Assembly: GCF_900009265.2 (NCBI RefSeq)
Contig: NZ_LR735008.1
Span: 109,936-173,935 of the forward strand
Direction of reading: 5' to 3'
DNA length: 64,000 nucleotides
From: Planktothrix paucivesiculata PCC 9631
GTDB taxonomy: Bacteria > Cyanobacteriota > Cyanobacteriia > Cyanobacteriales > Microcoleaceae
Made by a program: the position numbers and the translations under genes. The stretch's first letter is position 1, and each line of letters begins with the position of its first letter. This document shows positions 21,630-32,766 of the stretch, piece after piece. The notes below the pieces were generated by a model. That model had not been told where the DNA came from and ran no database searches. It saw only the letters and a program-made list of their open reading frames with translations.

Positions 21630-22637
21630 AGACATCTCCGAAATAAAAATGGGGAGGGATACTTGATGGTAAAATTAGATTTTACCCCAAGGAGAGATGA
21701 CTAAATTAAGAGGCTATCTGGACAAGAATCCCCAGCAAACAAAAAGGCTATTGTCGATGAACAAATCTTACTAACTCTAATTTATCTGCATCAGATGCCC
21801 ACATTTCAAATGTTAGGGTTACAGTTTGAAGTGAGTGAATCAACAGCGAATGATATTTTCCATAACTGGATAAAAATCTTCAGAGAATTACTGCCAGCCA
21901 GTTTAGTTGAGCAAGTAAAAAAAAACGAGAGTGATTGGGAGTGGGTAGAAGAAATTCTGCTGGAATTTGAGTTAATAGTAGATAGCTATGAACAGCCCAT
22001 GCAAAGACCAATAGACAACGAAGAGCAGAAAAAATATTACTCAGGAAAGAAAAAAACACATACGTTTAAAAATCAAGTCATTGTCATGCCGAGCGGGAAA
22101 GAAATAGTGGATGTAGCTGTGGGTTATACCGGAGCAACAAGCGATCTGAAATTGTGGAGAGAAAGAAGGGAGGAATTGGGGAATCATCAAAAATACAGGG
22201 GGGATAAAGCTTATGTAGGGGAAACAGCAATTAATACACCACATAAGAAACCGAGGAATCAAGAAATATCCCTTGAACATCGAGAAGAAAATCGGTTAAA
22301 AGCCAAACAAAGGATTGTAGTCGAACATTTAATAAGACTGATAAAAATTTATCGAGTTGCTTCCGAAAGATTTCGGTTAAAGAGCCAAAATTATGAAGCA
22401 GTAATCTTGACAGTATGTGGACTAATAAGATGGCGAATAGGAGCGATTGTATTATCATCTAAGAATTGCCCAGAATACTTTTGAAAAATGATTGAATATC
22501 AGAAATAAAATTCATTAATTATTATTAATGTAACTGAAAAAGCCTATGAATCCGTTACTTTAGGAGAACCCGGCACAGGAGTGCTAGAGGCTCAAAAAGT
22601 AGCGATAGAGGGCGTTTGAGGATTTTCGGAGATGTCT
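21630..22637 (+). mobile_element. IS5-type insertion sequence, decayed
   Basis: A 1008-bp element bounded by perfect 14-bp inverted repeats: AGACATCTCCGAAA at 21630-21643 and TTTCGGAGATGTCT at 22624-22637. A 3-bp target duplication ATT flanks it (21627-21629 and 22638-22640). The uninterrupted target is seen at 54643-54685 on the other strand, so both ends and the duplication are confirmed within the window. The transposase is broken, so the element is immobile unless served in trans. Confidence 0.9.
21697..22484 (+). pseudogene. IS5-family DDE transposase with N-terminal deletion/frameshift
   Basis: The main frame (from ATG 21795, 229 residues) has the DDE residues of an IS5/IS1031-type transposase: VDSYEQP, GDKAYVGE and IVVEHLIRLIK. 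Codons upstream of 21795 in the same frame read VDEQILLTLIYLHQ, which belongs to the protein, but there is no in-frame start. A plausible true start, ATG 21697 after AAGGAGAG, opens MTKLRGYLDKNPQQTKRLL in a different frame and soon stops. Family proteins have roughly 270-290 residues, so about 40 codons of the helix-turn-helix region are missing at the junction near 21750. The gene is inactive. Confidence 0.82.
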
Positions 22638-22747
22638 ATTACAGTTAGGATACTTTTAACTCATTCCCTGTTCCCTGTTCCCTGTTCCCTGTTCCCTGTT
22701 CCCTGTTCCCTGTTCCCTAACGCTATAGTAATTTTTTATACTCAGAA

Positions 22748-22780
22748 AAATAAAAATCCCCCTGTAGGAATACAGAGGGA
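22748..22780 (-). terminator. Rho-independent terminator of apcE
   Basis: On the minus strand TCCCTCTGT and ACAGGGGGA form a nine-pair stem with one weak pair and a six-base loop, followed by TTTTTATTTTT. It sits about 100 bases behind the apcE stop codon. Confidence 0.85.
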
Positions 22781-22883
22781 CACAATTAACGATCAGTTTT
22801 TCAGTCATTAGTAAAAAAATCAAGAGTTAATAGTTAATTAACTCTTACACTGATAACTGTTTACCGATCACTGATCACTGATT

Positions 22884-26007
<3,124 letters not shown>

Positions 26008-27213
26008 ATGGAAGAAGTGAGTTCTGCGGTTAAACGGCTTTATGACATCTATCCCTTTCCCCCTGACCCCCTGCTGGATGAACCGCCCCCCGGGTATAAC
26101 TGGCGATGGTCTTGGCCCGTGGCCTATAGTTTTTGTACGGGTCAGAAACCCCAAAACCAAGCTATCTCTATTTTAGATGCTGGTTGTGGCACGGGTTCGA
26201 GTACGGAGTATTTAATTCAACTCAACCCAGAAGCATCGGTTCTCGGGATTGACCTGAGTGAAGGGGCGATCCAAACAGCCATAGAACGCTGTCGTCGGTC
26301 TGGAATTTCTACCCCCGGCACTCCCTCCCCAGAATTTCGCTGTTTGAGTCTCTATGATGCGGGACAGTTGGCCGGACAGTTCGATTTTATTAACTGTGTG
26401 GGTGTTTTGCACCATTTACCCGATCCAATTCGCGGAATTCAAACCTTGGCGTTAAAGTTGGCCCCCGGAGGGTTAATGCACATTTTTGTCTATGCTGAAT
26501 TGGGACGCTGGGAAATTCAGTTGATGCAAAAAGCGATCGCCCTTTTACAAGGTGAAAAACAAGGGGATTATAAAGACGGGGTAAAAATTGGCCGTCAGAT
26601 TTTTGAAGCTTTACCGGAAACCAATCGATTAGTCAGTTATGAATCCAAACGTTGGGGACTAGAAAATCAGCGAGATGAATGTTTTGCTGATATGTATGTT
26701 CATCCTCAAGAAATTGACTACGATATTAACAATTTGTTTGAGTTAATTGATGCTTCTGGTTTAGAATTTCTGGGTTTTTCTAATCCGAATTATTGGAATT
26801 TGGAGCGATTAATTGGGGATTCACCGGAGTTGGTGGAAAGGGCTAGTCAATTGAGCGATCGCCAACGCTATCGTTTAATTGAACTTCTCGATCCTGAGAT
26901 GAGTCACTATGAATTTTTCCTCGGACGTTCGCCTTTACCCAGGAATAATTGGTTAAGTGATCAGGCATTATTAGCGGCTATTCCTGAACGTAGTCCTTGT
27001 ATGAATGGCTGGCCGAGTCAGAATTTATTTGACTATAATTATCAAATTGTCAGTTTATCTGACGCTGAATTTGAGTTTCTGAAAGCCTGTGATCTCAGTT
27101 CAGAATCTCCTCGAACAGTCGGGGAAATTTTAACTCAAGTATCTCTTGATTTAGCGGGGGTGCGATCGCTAATTAATCGACAATTAATTTTGTTATCCCC
27201 ATCTCCAAATTAA
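26008..27213 (+). CDS. SAM-dependent methyltransferase, class I
   Basis: A 401-residue protein with a clear class I methyltransferase core. The SAM-binding loop is ILDAGCGTGSS (about residues 55-65), the acidic residue after strand 2 is in GIDLSEGAI (80-88), and motif IV/post-I reads CVGVLHHLPDP (130-140). The C-terminal 200 residues are family-specific and include a DMYVHPQEIDY segment. Similar proteins are widespread in cyanobacteria as methyltransferase-domain proteins without a known substrate. It is divergent from apcE and shares no operon. Both small-molecule and protein substrates are possible. Confidence 0.85.
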   Translation: MEEVSSAVKRLYDIYPFPPDPLLDEPPPGYNWRWSWPVAYSFCTGQKPQNQAISILDAGCGTGSSTEYLIQLNPEASVLGIDLSEGAIQTAIERCRRSGISTPGTPSPEFRCLSLYDAGQLAGQFDFINCVGVLHHLPDPIRGIQTLALKLAPGGLMHIFVYAELGRWEIQLMQKAIALLQGEKQGDYKDGVKIGRQIFEALPETNRLVSYESKRWGLENQRDECFADMYVHPQEIDYDINNLFELIDASGLEFLGFSNPNYWNLERLIGDSPELVERASQLSDRQRYRLIELLDPEMSHYEFFLGRSPLPRNNWLSDQALLAAIPERSPCMNGWPSQNLFDYNYQIVSLSDAEFEFLKACDLSSESPRTVGEILTQVSLDLAGVRSLINRQLILLSPSPN

Positions 27214-27231
27214 CCCCAATTTTACAAGAGT

Positions 27232-27356
27232 TTCCCAACCTGATTTATAGTAACTGACAGGACTATTAGGACAAAATATAGACTTTTCATTCCCCTGGGA
27301 AGACACTGAATATAAGTCCTAAGCGTTATGGCAACTGCTATAAATCAGGTGGGGAA
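27232..27356. repeat. 125-bp MITE-like element between convergent genes
   Basis: The ends are TTCCCAACCTGATTTATAG (27232-27250) and its complement (27338-27356) with one mismatch in 19. Inside, AGGAC and GTCCT extend the symmetry. There is no coding capacity. Placement between two convergent stop codons also lets the hairpin work as a two-way terminator. A non-autonomous element is the simplest reading; no related transposase is in the window. Confidence 0.7.
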
Positions 27357-27373
27357 CAGAGTATTATTCACAA

Positions 27374-28231
27374 CTAACTCATATAGTTAAAATAACTCTC
27401 TGATAAGCGTAAATTTTTCACGCCCGAGACAACGCCAATCAAGCCATCCTCAGCGTCAAAGATATTATTCTGATTGGTGTCTCGGAAAATGCCTGTGTCA
27501 GAAGTATGTAAAGGAGATACCCCTAAAACATAGTCATTAGAATTGCCAAATAATTGAATCGTGTCTTGATGTTTTTGAAAATCTTTAATCAGTGCATAAT
27601 CCTTGAGTCCAGCAGACGATAAATCCCCATCGTCGTAATACACCCGGTTTTTGCCCAAGATGAAAGTATCTTTCCCTCCTCCTCCAATCAGGACATCTAT
27701 TTCATCTGTTCCCGATGAGGAACCCGTGACGAGATCAAATACACCGTCTAGGGTATCATTGCCTGCCCCTCCTACTAGGATATCATTGGATGGAGAAGTG
27801 ATGGATGGTACACCTTGAACACCACCATTGCCCAGTAGAAGATCATCCCCCGGGCCACCTCTCAAATAATCATTGCCACTACCACCATCGAGGGTATCGT
27901 TGCCAGAGTCACCCTCAAGGAGATCATTCCCCAGGTCTCCACCGAGACTATCGTTACCGATACCACCAAAAATCTGATCGTCTCCATTTTGTGCAAAAAT
28001 TCGGTCGTCACCCTGTTCGCCAGACAGAGTATCATTGTCCTCAGCATCAGTGGAGCCACCACCGAAAATCAGATCGTTTCCTCTACCACCATGGACGATA
28101 TCGTTTCCCTCGCCAGGACGAATATCATCATCACCATCACGTCCAAAAATCTTGTCCTGACCCGATGTGCCGTCAATCAGATCAGAAGAATGGGTTCCTA
28201 ATATGAGATTAAATTCTGATTGATTTTTCAT
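27374..28231 (-). CDS. Small RTX calcium-binding exported protein
   Basis: A 285-residue protein that is almost entirely RTX: after about 25 residues ([19 protein letters not shown]) come nonapeptides such as [15 protein letters not shown] and [15 protein letters not shown] to about residue 185, then a C-terminal domain ([17 protein letters not shown] and later [16 protein letters not shown]) of the type that guides type I secretion. The start is ATG 28231; the longer frame would begin with a GTG that has no ribosome site, while AAGG lies 12 bases before ATG 28231. It has no enzyme or adhesin domain, so it may be a matrix or calcium-buffering protein. Confidence 0.82.
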   Translation of the reverse strand: MKNQSEFNLILGTHSSDLIDGTSGQDKIFGRDGDDDIRPGEGNDIVHGGRGNDLIFGGGSTDAEDNDTLSGEQGDDRIFAQNGDDQIFGGIGNDSLGGDLGNDLLEGDSGNDTLDGGSGNDYLRGGPGDDLLLGNGGVQGVPSITSPSNDILVGGAGNDTLDGVFDLVTGSSSGTDEIDVLIGGGGKDTFILGKNRVYYDDGDLSSAGLKDYALIKDFQKHQDTIQLFGNSNDYVLGVSPLHTSDTGIFRDTNQNNIFDAEDGLIGVVSGVKNLRLSESYFNYMS

Positions 28232-28664
28232 GATTGCACAATACCTTGATGATTCATGAAACACGCGCAGTTCAAGGTTTGAATTGATCGAATGAGGGAT
28301 TACAATTCAAACAAAATTTGAAAAATCTTTGAAACCAAGAGTTACACTGCCTCGTCCGGTCTGAACAACGGTCAAATTTCTGATGGATACCTTCATATTT
28401 TAGTCGAATAATTATAAATACTGATAATTATTATATTTTCTTAACTTAACCTTTAGGAAAATAGGAGAATCCTGAAAAGCTAAAATCTTGATCCGAACTC
28501 ATTGATAAAATTTTATTTTGTTTAATCAATATCTGTCTAAGGGAAGACTCTTTTCCCTATGTTTACTATTATCATTTGTATAGATAACTGAAGCAAACTG
28601 TAAAAAAATCAGTGTAGCTCAATTCGGTTTATTTAACCAGAATCAAGCCAATACGGAGAATATC
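28232..28664. other. Divergent intergenic region
   Basis: About 430 AT-rich bases (especially 28400-28600) between the small RTX gene and the csbD-like gene. It must hold both promoters. No repeat, operator or RNA gene was recognised. Confidence 0.5.
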
Positions 28665-28847
28665 ATGAGTTTAGAAAATCGCGTTAAAGCAACCGCTAAA
28701 AATATTGAAGGTAAAGTTCAAGAAGCAGTGGGAGATGTGACTGGAGATCCCCAAACTCAAGCGGAAGGACAAGCCAAGCAAGCCGAAGCAAAAGTCCGTC
28801 ATACGGTTGAAGATGTGAAGGATGCAACTAAAAAAGCTATTGACTAA
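28665..28847 (+). CDS. CsbD-family stress protein
   Basis: A 60-residue, highly charged, helical protein. It matches CsbD: MSLENRVKATAKNIEGKVQE, then AVGDVTGDPQTQAEGQAKQ, then a helical tail ending KKAID. CsbD-like proteins are small, abundant stress-response proteins under general stress control in other bacteria; their molecular role is unknown. Start is ATG 28665 with GGAGA a few bases upstream. A single gene. Confidence 0.9.
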   Translation: MSLENRVKATAKNIEGKVQEAVGDVTGDPQTQAEGQAKQAEAKVRHTVEDVKDATKKAID

Positions 28848-29056
28848 TCAGTGATCAGTAGTCATTAATCTGTAGTCAGTCTATTAAATATTGCACTGAC
28901 TACGGGTTAGTAAATTGGATATTTTTGATATCAATATTTTCAGGGCAATTATAGTATATTATCTTTGAGGCTGGCTTGGTGTATTCCTAGTCAGGTTTTT
29001 CTGTGTTAGACCTTGATCAGCATTTCAGTTGCTATGAAACATAAAATTTAAAATCA

Positions 29057-29671
29057 ATGGAAGATCCCCAAAAGACTCGTGTTATTCCCGTTGGAATTAT
29101 GGCAGGAATTGCCGCCTGCTTAATTGCTGTGGGTGCGGGGTTAAGCTGGTGGACATTAAGCTCCCGTTCTCCCAAAGAACCGGTTGTTTCCTCCCCAACC
29201 CCAACTTTACCACTGCCCACCCCCTCGCCATCGCCAACCGTTGAGAAAATCCTAAACCTCTATTGGGTAGAAGATAAAAACGGTCAATTTGCAATTGTTT
29301 CCCAACCGATAAAAATTCAAGCCCAAAACGACCCAACGGTATTTTTAAATATCGCCCTGGATCAATTATTTGCCGGGGCTTCCGACCCAAATCAATTGAG
29401 TGAAATTCCCAAAGGAACAAAACTCCTGAACTTAACCACCAACAACGATGACATTTATGTAGACCTATCCCCGGACTTCACCCAAGGGGGAGGTAGTGCA
29501 TCCATGATCGGACGCCTAGGACAAATCGTTTATACCTCTACGACGCTTAACCCCAATGGCAAAGTTTGGCTATCCGTTGCCGGGAAACCTTTAACAGTAT
29601 TGGGGGGAGAAGGCTTAGAAATTCCCCAACCGATCACTCGCTCAACTTTTGATCAGGAATTTCAGTTTTAA
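29057..29671 (+). CDS. GerMN-domain membrane-anchored protein
   Basis: A 204-residue protein with one N-terminal membrane helix (about residues 11-33, GIMAGIAACLIAVGAGLSWW), a proline- and serine-rich spacer (40-62) and a GerMN domain (about 66-185), with IKIQAQNDPTVFLNIALDQL and the DIYVDLSPDF strand typical of that fold. GerMN domains are found in spore germination GerM and in many envelope proteins of non-sporulating bacteria. In cyanobacteria the protein is probably periplasmic and envelope-linked. It converges with accB. Confidence 0.82.
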   Translation: MEDPQKTRVIPVGIMAGIAACLIAVGAGLSWWTLSSRSPKEPVVSSPTPTLPLPTPSPSPTVEKILNLYWVEDKNGQFAIVSQPIKIQAQNDPTVFLNIALDQLFAGASDPNQLSEIPKGTKLLNLTTNNDDIYVDLSPDFTQGGGSASMIGRLGQIVYTSTTLNPNGKVWLSVAGKPLTVLGGEGLEIPQPITRSTFDQEFQF

Positions 29672-29739
29672 GGAGATTTGAAAATACCTAGGTTGATTTT
29701 TGATCTCGGTGGCTATGGCTGGCCAATAGACCCGGGGAT

Positions 29740-30279
29740 TTAATCGGGTTTAATTTTAATTAATGGCTGGCCATATTCAACGGGAGAACCATTTTGAATT
29801 AAAATTTCCATTACCTGGCCAGAAAATTCGGCTTCAATTTCATTCATCAACTTCATGGCTTCAATAATGCAAACGCTCTGACCCGTAGAAATGCGATCGC
29901 CAATTGCCACAAATGGCGGTTCATCCGGGGCGGGAGAACGATAGAAGGTTCCCACCATGGGGGAAGTAATTTCGACCCACTTCGATTCCGGCGAAAGGGG
30001 TGGAGGAGTCGGTGCCGACGGCGTTGCTGGGGTCTCTGTAGTCAGAGTTCCCCCAACTGGAGCGACAACCGCAGTGGGTATCACCGGAGACGACACCAAC
30101 TGTGAACCAACCCCCGCAGCAGTTAACAGGGTTTCAACCGGGGACAAAGTTTGAGATCCGGGCGAAACTTCTTTACGAACAGTCAGTTCAAAATCTGCGC
30201 TTTTGAGTGTTAGCTCTGAAATGTTAGTTTTATCGAGATCAGCCAGCAATTCACGAAGCTGGTTCAAATCTAGTTGCAC
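29740..30279 (-). CDS. accB: Biotin carboxyl carrier protein of acetyl-CoA carboxylase
   Basis: A 179-residue AccB. The N-terminus ([20 protein letters not shown]) is the cyanobacterial form, then a long Ala/Pro/Thr linker (about 40-100), then the biotinyl domain (101-179) with [12 protein letters not shown] and the biotin-accepting Lys143. It carries carboxybiotin between biotin carboxylase and carboxyltransferase, making malonyl-CoA for fatty acid synthesis. It lies 118 bp downstream of efp on the same strand, the usual cyanobacterial efp-accB operon. Confidence 0.97.
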   Translation of the reverse strand: MQLDLNQLRELLADLDKTNISELTLKSADFELTVRKEVSPGSQTLSPVETLLTAAGVGSQLVSSPVIPTAVVAPVGGTLTTETPATPSAPTPPPLSPESKWVEITSPMVGTFYRSPAPDEPPFVAIGDRISTGQSVCIIEAMKLMNEIEAEFSGQVMEILIQNGSPVEYGQPLIKIKPD

Positions 30280-30397
30280 AGTTGGTATGTCTCCCCTAAA
30301 TTTGCAGTCTATCTTGATTCAGTCCGTTGGGTGTGTGTTTAACCCATCGCCCAACAGCCTAAACCGCTAAAATATGAAATCATAGTTCGGCGAGTTT

Positions 30398-30955
30398 TTA
30401 TTCTCGACCTTGGTAGCTATCGGTACGGGTATCAATCCGAATCCGTTCCCCCTTAGTAATAAATAAGGGAACCATCACTTGAGCACCTGTTTCCACAATA
30501 GCGGGTTTTGTCCCCCCTGTGGCGGTATCTCCTTTGACTCCGGGATCGGTTTCGACCACTTCTAAGGTGACAGAGTTCGGGAGTTCTACTTCCAGAACCT
30601 GCTCTCCCCAACGAACCACGTTAACGGTCATGTCATGTTTGAGGTATTTAACCCGATCGCCAATCTCAGATTCCTTCAAACGGGCCTCTTCATAGGTTTC
30701 CATATCCATAAAAACGAAGTCTTCCCCTTCTTTATAGGTATGTTGCATTTCGCTTTTTTCCAGAGTCGCTTGAGGAACAGTCTCTCCCGCCCTGAAAGTG
30801 CGTTCTACTACACTGCCTGTCTGTGAATTTTTGAGCTTTGTTCGCACAAAAGCAGAACCTTTTCCGGGCTTAACGTGCAGAAATTCTATTACACGCCAGA
30901 CTGAACCATCTAATACAATCGTGACACCTGTGCGAAAGTCGTTACTGGAAATCAT
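30398..30955 (-). CDS. efp: Translation elongation factor P
   Basis: A 185-residue EF-P with the three-domain form. The tip loop of domain I is [15 protein letters not shown] with Lys32 at the position that is modified in many bacteria. The C-terminus ([17 protein letters not shown]) is the family signature. EF-P rescues ribosomes stalled at polyproline; that is relevant here because several neighbours encode long Pro-rich linkers (for example the 17039-19780 gene). First gene of an operon with accB. Confidence 0.97.
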   Translation of the reverse strand: MISSNDFRTGVTIVLDGSVWRVIEFLHVKPGKGSAFVRTKLKNSQTGSVVERTFRAGETVPQATLEKSEMQHTYKEGEDFVFMDMETYEEARLKESEIGDRVKYLKHDMTVNVVRWGEQVLEVELPNSVTLEVVETDPGVKGDTATGGTKPAIVETGAQVMVPLFITKGERIRIDTRTDSYQGRE

Positions 30956-31087
30956 GCAAACTAATACCTGGGCAGAATAATCGGCATCCTATTGTACCCC
31001 GGAATGGGGAACAGAGGATTAATTTTTTTCCCGTGCCAACGGGCTAAATAGTGGCAAGATCAGTATAGAGAACAAAAGTTAAGATTT

Positions 31088-32221
31088 ATGTTGCATTTGT
31101 CCAATTCCATGAGAAACACCTATAAACATTGGTTGAGAACGGGTTTAGTGGCTGTGCTGCTATTTACCTTATCCGTAGGTCTGAGTGCCGCCTGGTGGGA
31201 GGGTGACAGTTCCCCAAAACGCGAAAGTATCCTACCTCAAGGAAACGCTATCACCGATGGTCAAGCCCTCTTACGCTATGCTCTGCCCATTGATAACGAA
31301 GCCGCGAGAAAAATTCAAGCGAGTTTAGAAGGGATTCAGTCCCAACTGCGGGGAAAACGCTGGAGTAATATTAACGGCAATATCACCACCGCTTCTCGGG
31401 TTTTGACCACCAAAGAGGCAGAATTATTAGCCAATATTCCCGAAGAACGCCAACCCCAAGCTCAAGTTTTAGTTGCACAAATTAAACAAAATATTGATAG
31501 CTTGCGGGCAGCAGTTGAAGCTAAAAGCGTGGAAAACCTGCTATTAACCCGGGGTAAAATATTAGATAATATTGGCACATTAGAAGAATTAATGGTTAAG
31601 GAATTTCCCTTTGAAGTTCCCGCCGAATATTCTAATTTGCCACAATTGAAAGGTCGGGCTACCATTGAAATCAAAACTAACAAAGGTAACTTAACTGTTG
31701 TTGTGGATGGTTATAGTGCCCCGGTGACGGCGGGTAATTTTGTTGATTTAGTGCAACGGGGATTTTATGATGGCTTAAAATTCATTCGTTCAGAAGAATC
31801 CTATGCTCTGCAAGTCGGAGATCCTGAAGGAGCGGACGATGGTTTTATTGATCCTAAAACCGGAAAATATCGGGGGATTCCTTTAGAAATTTTAGCCCAG
31901 GGAGATCAAGCACCCATTTATAATACCACCTTTGAAGAAATCGGTCGTTATCAAGATCATCCGGTTTTACCCTTTTCTGCTTTTGGAACTTTAGCCTTAG
32001 CCCGTCCAGAAGCCATTCCCGACGGCGGATCTTCTCAAGTTTTCTTCTTCCTATTTGAACCGGAATTAACTCCGGCTGGACTTAATTTATTAGATGGTCG
32101 TTATGCTGTCTTTGGCTATGTCACCGAAGGAAAAGAAGTTTTAGAAGAACTGCGGAAAGGAGATGTAATTGAATCGGCAAAAGTAATTCGAGGGGCTGAT
32201 AATCTTGTGCAACCCTCTTAA
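31088..32221 (+). CDS. Cyclophilin-type peptidyl-prolyl isomerase, lumenal TLP40-like
   Basis: A 377-residue protein. A signal or anchor helix (about residues 17-37, HWLRTGLVAVLLFTLSVGLS) is followed by a helical N-terminal domain (60-180) as in the thylakoid-lumen cyclophilin TLP40/TLP38, and a cyclophilin domain (about 195-375) with GNFVDLVQRGFYDGLKF, SSQVFFFL and LLDGRYAVFGYVTEG. These enzymes catalyse proline isomerisation in the thylakoid lumen or periplasm. The Trp and Arg catalytic positions are not all canonical, usual for this group. ATG 31109 is an alternative start. A strong terminator follows. Confidence 0.88.
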   Translation: MLHLSNSMRNTYKHWLRTGLVAVLLFTLSVGLSAAWWEGDSSPKRESILPQGNAITDGQALLRYALPIDNEAARKIQASLEGIQSQLRGKRWSNINGNITTASRVLTTKEAELLANIPEERQPQAQVLVAQIKQNIDSLRAAVEAKSVENLLLTRGKILDNIGTLEELMVKEFPFEVPAEYSNLPQLKGRATIEIKTNKGNLTVVVDGYSAPVTAGNFVDLVQRGFYDGLKFIRSEESYALQVGDPEGADDGFIDPKTGKYRGIPLEILAQGDQAPIYNTTFEEIGRYQDHPVLPFSAFGTLALARPEAIPDGGSSQVFFFLFEPELTPAGLNLLDGRYAVFGYVTEGKEVLEELRKGDVIESAKVIRGADNLVQPS

Positions 32222-32235
32222 TTTCGGGTAAATTA

Positions 32236-32286
32236 TTAACAATTAACAGAACCGATAAACTGTTAATTGTTAACCTCATTTTTTGT
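32236..32286 (+). terminator. Hairpin terminator after the cyclophilin gene
   Basis: TTAACAATTAACAG (32236-32249) and CTGTTAATTGTTAA (32260-32273) form a perfect 14-bp stem with a 10-base loop, followed four bases later by ATTTTTTG. It should end the cyclophilin transcript. The stem is AT-rich. Confidence 0.75.
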
Positions 32287-32307
32287 TTAATTTATTGTTT
32301 ATTAATT

Positions 32308-32622
32308 ATGGCTATCCTAGAGTTAATTTCCATTGCTGGTTTGGGTGTATTAGTAACTTTATTAATTGTAAATTTAGGCAATAATCGAGAACAACAACGT
32401 CAATTAGATTCAGCATTTTATCGATTAGTTGCAGCCCAAGGAGGTAAAGTATCTCTGATTCAACTATCAGCTTTAGCCGGAGTTAGCCCCGAAGTCGCCC
32501 AAAAATATTTAGATCATCAAGTTCAAGTCTTTTTAGCATTCCCTGAAATTGATGATGAAGGAAACACCTTTTATCAGTTTCCCAAATTGCGTTTACCCCC
32601 GCGTTTAGAGCGGGAATGGTAA
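32308..32622 (+). CDS. Conserved hypothetical protein with one membrane helix
   Basis: A 104-residue protein: one hydrophobic helix (about residues 5-23) followed by a compact soluble part with a helix-turn-helix-like pattern (QLSALAGVSPEVAQKYLDHQ) and a C-terminus ending PPRLEREW. The pattern suggests a membrane-tethered winged-helix or a small adaptor. It is the last plus-strand gene before a repeat block. I do not recognise the family by name. Confidence 0.7.
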   Translation: MAILELISIAGLGVLVTLLIVNLGNNREQQRQLDSAFYRLVAAQGGKVSLIQLSALAGVSPEVAQKYLDHQVQVFLAFPEIDDEGNTFYQFPKLRLPPRLEREW

Positions 32623-32636
32623 GGGTAGACGAAGCA

Positions 32637-32766
32637 GAGGAGCAGGGGGCACTTCGACAGGCTCAGTGGCCGCAGGGGAGGCAGGGGAGGTAAACTCTTT
32701 CTATTCCCCATTCGTAATTCGTAATTCGTAATTCCCTATTCCCTGTTCCCTGTTCCCTGTTCCCTA
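32637..32766. repeat. Compound repeat block: dispersed unit, ATTCGTA and CCCTGTT heptamers
   Basis: From 32645 a degenerate dispersed block (ACTTCGACAGGCTCAGTGG) runs into G-rich DNA, then ATTCGTA heptamers (32709-32733), then CCCTGTT/CCCTATT heptamers (32733-32766). The last array overlaps the end of the minus-strand AAA-GAF gene and encodes its final residues, [10 protein letters not shown]. Confidence 0.9.

Larger units (their letters stand above)
21612..22730. repeat. Inverted-repeat (MITE-like) element split by an IS
   Basis: Outside the IS5-type element the flanks join into TATATAGCACTACGC-ATT-ACAGTTAGGATACTTTT, followed by CCCTGTT heptamers (22664-22718) and a worn right end (CGCTATAG, 22721-22728). 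An unbroken copy lies inverted at 54590-54685. The internal array has nearly eight heptamers here and about four there. Confidence 0.85.

Noticed and set aside
27805-28206. His-rich plus-strand frame opposite the small RTX gene
   Set aside because: It is the antisense of GGxGxD codons; no signals.
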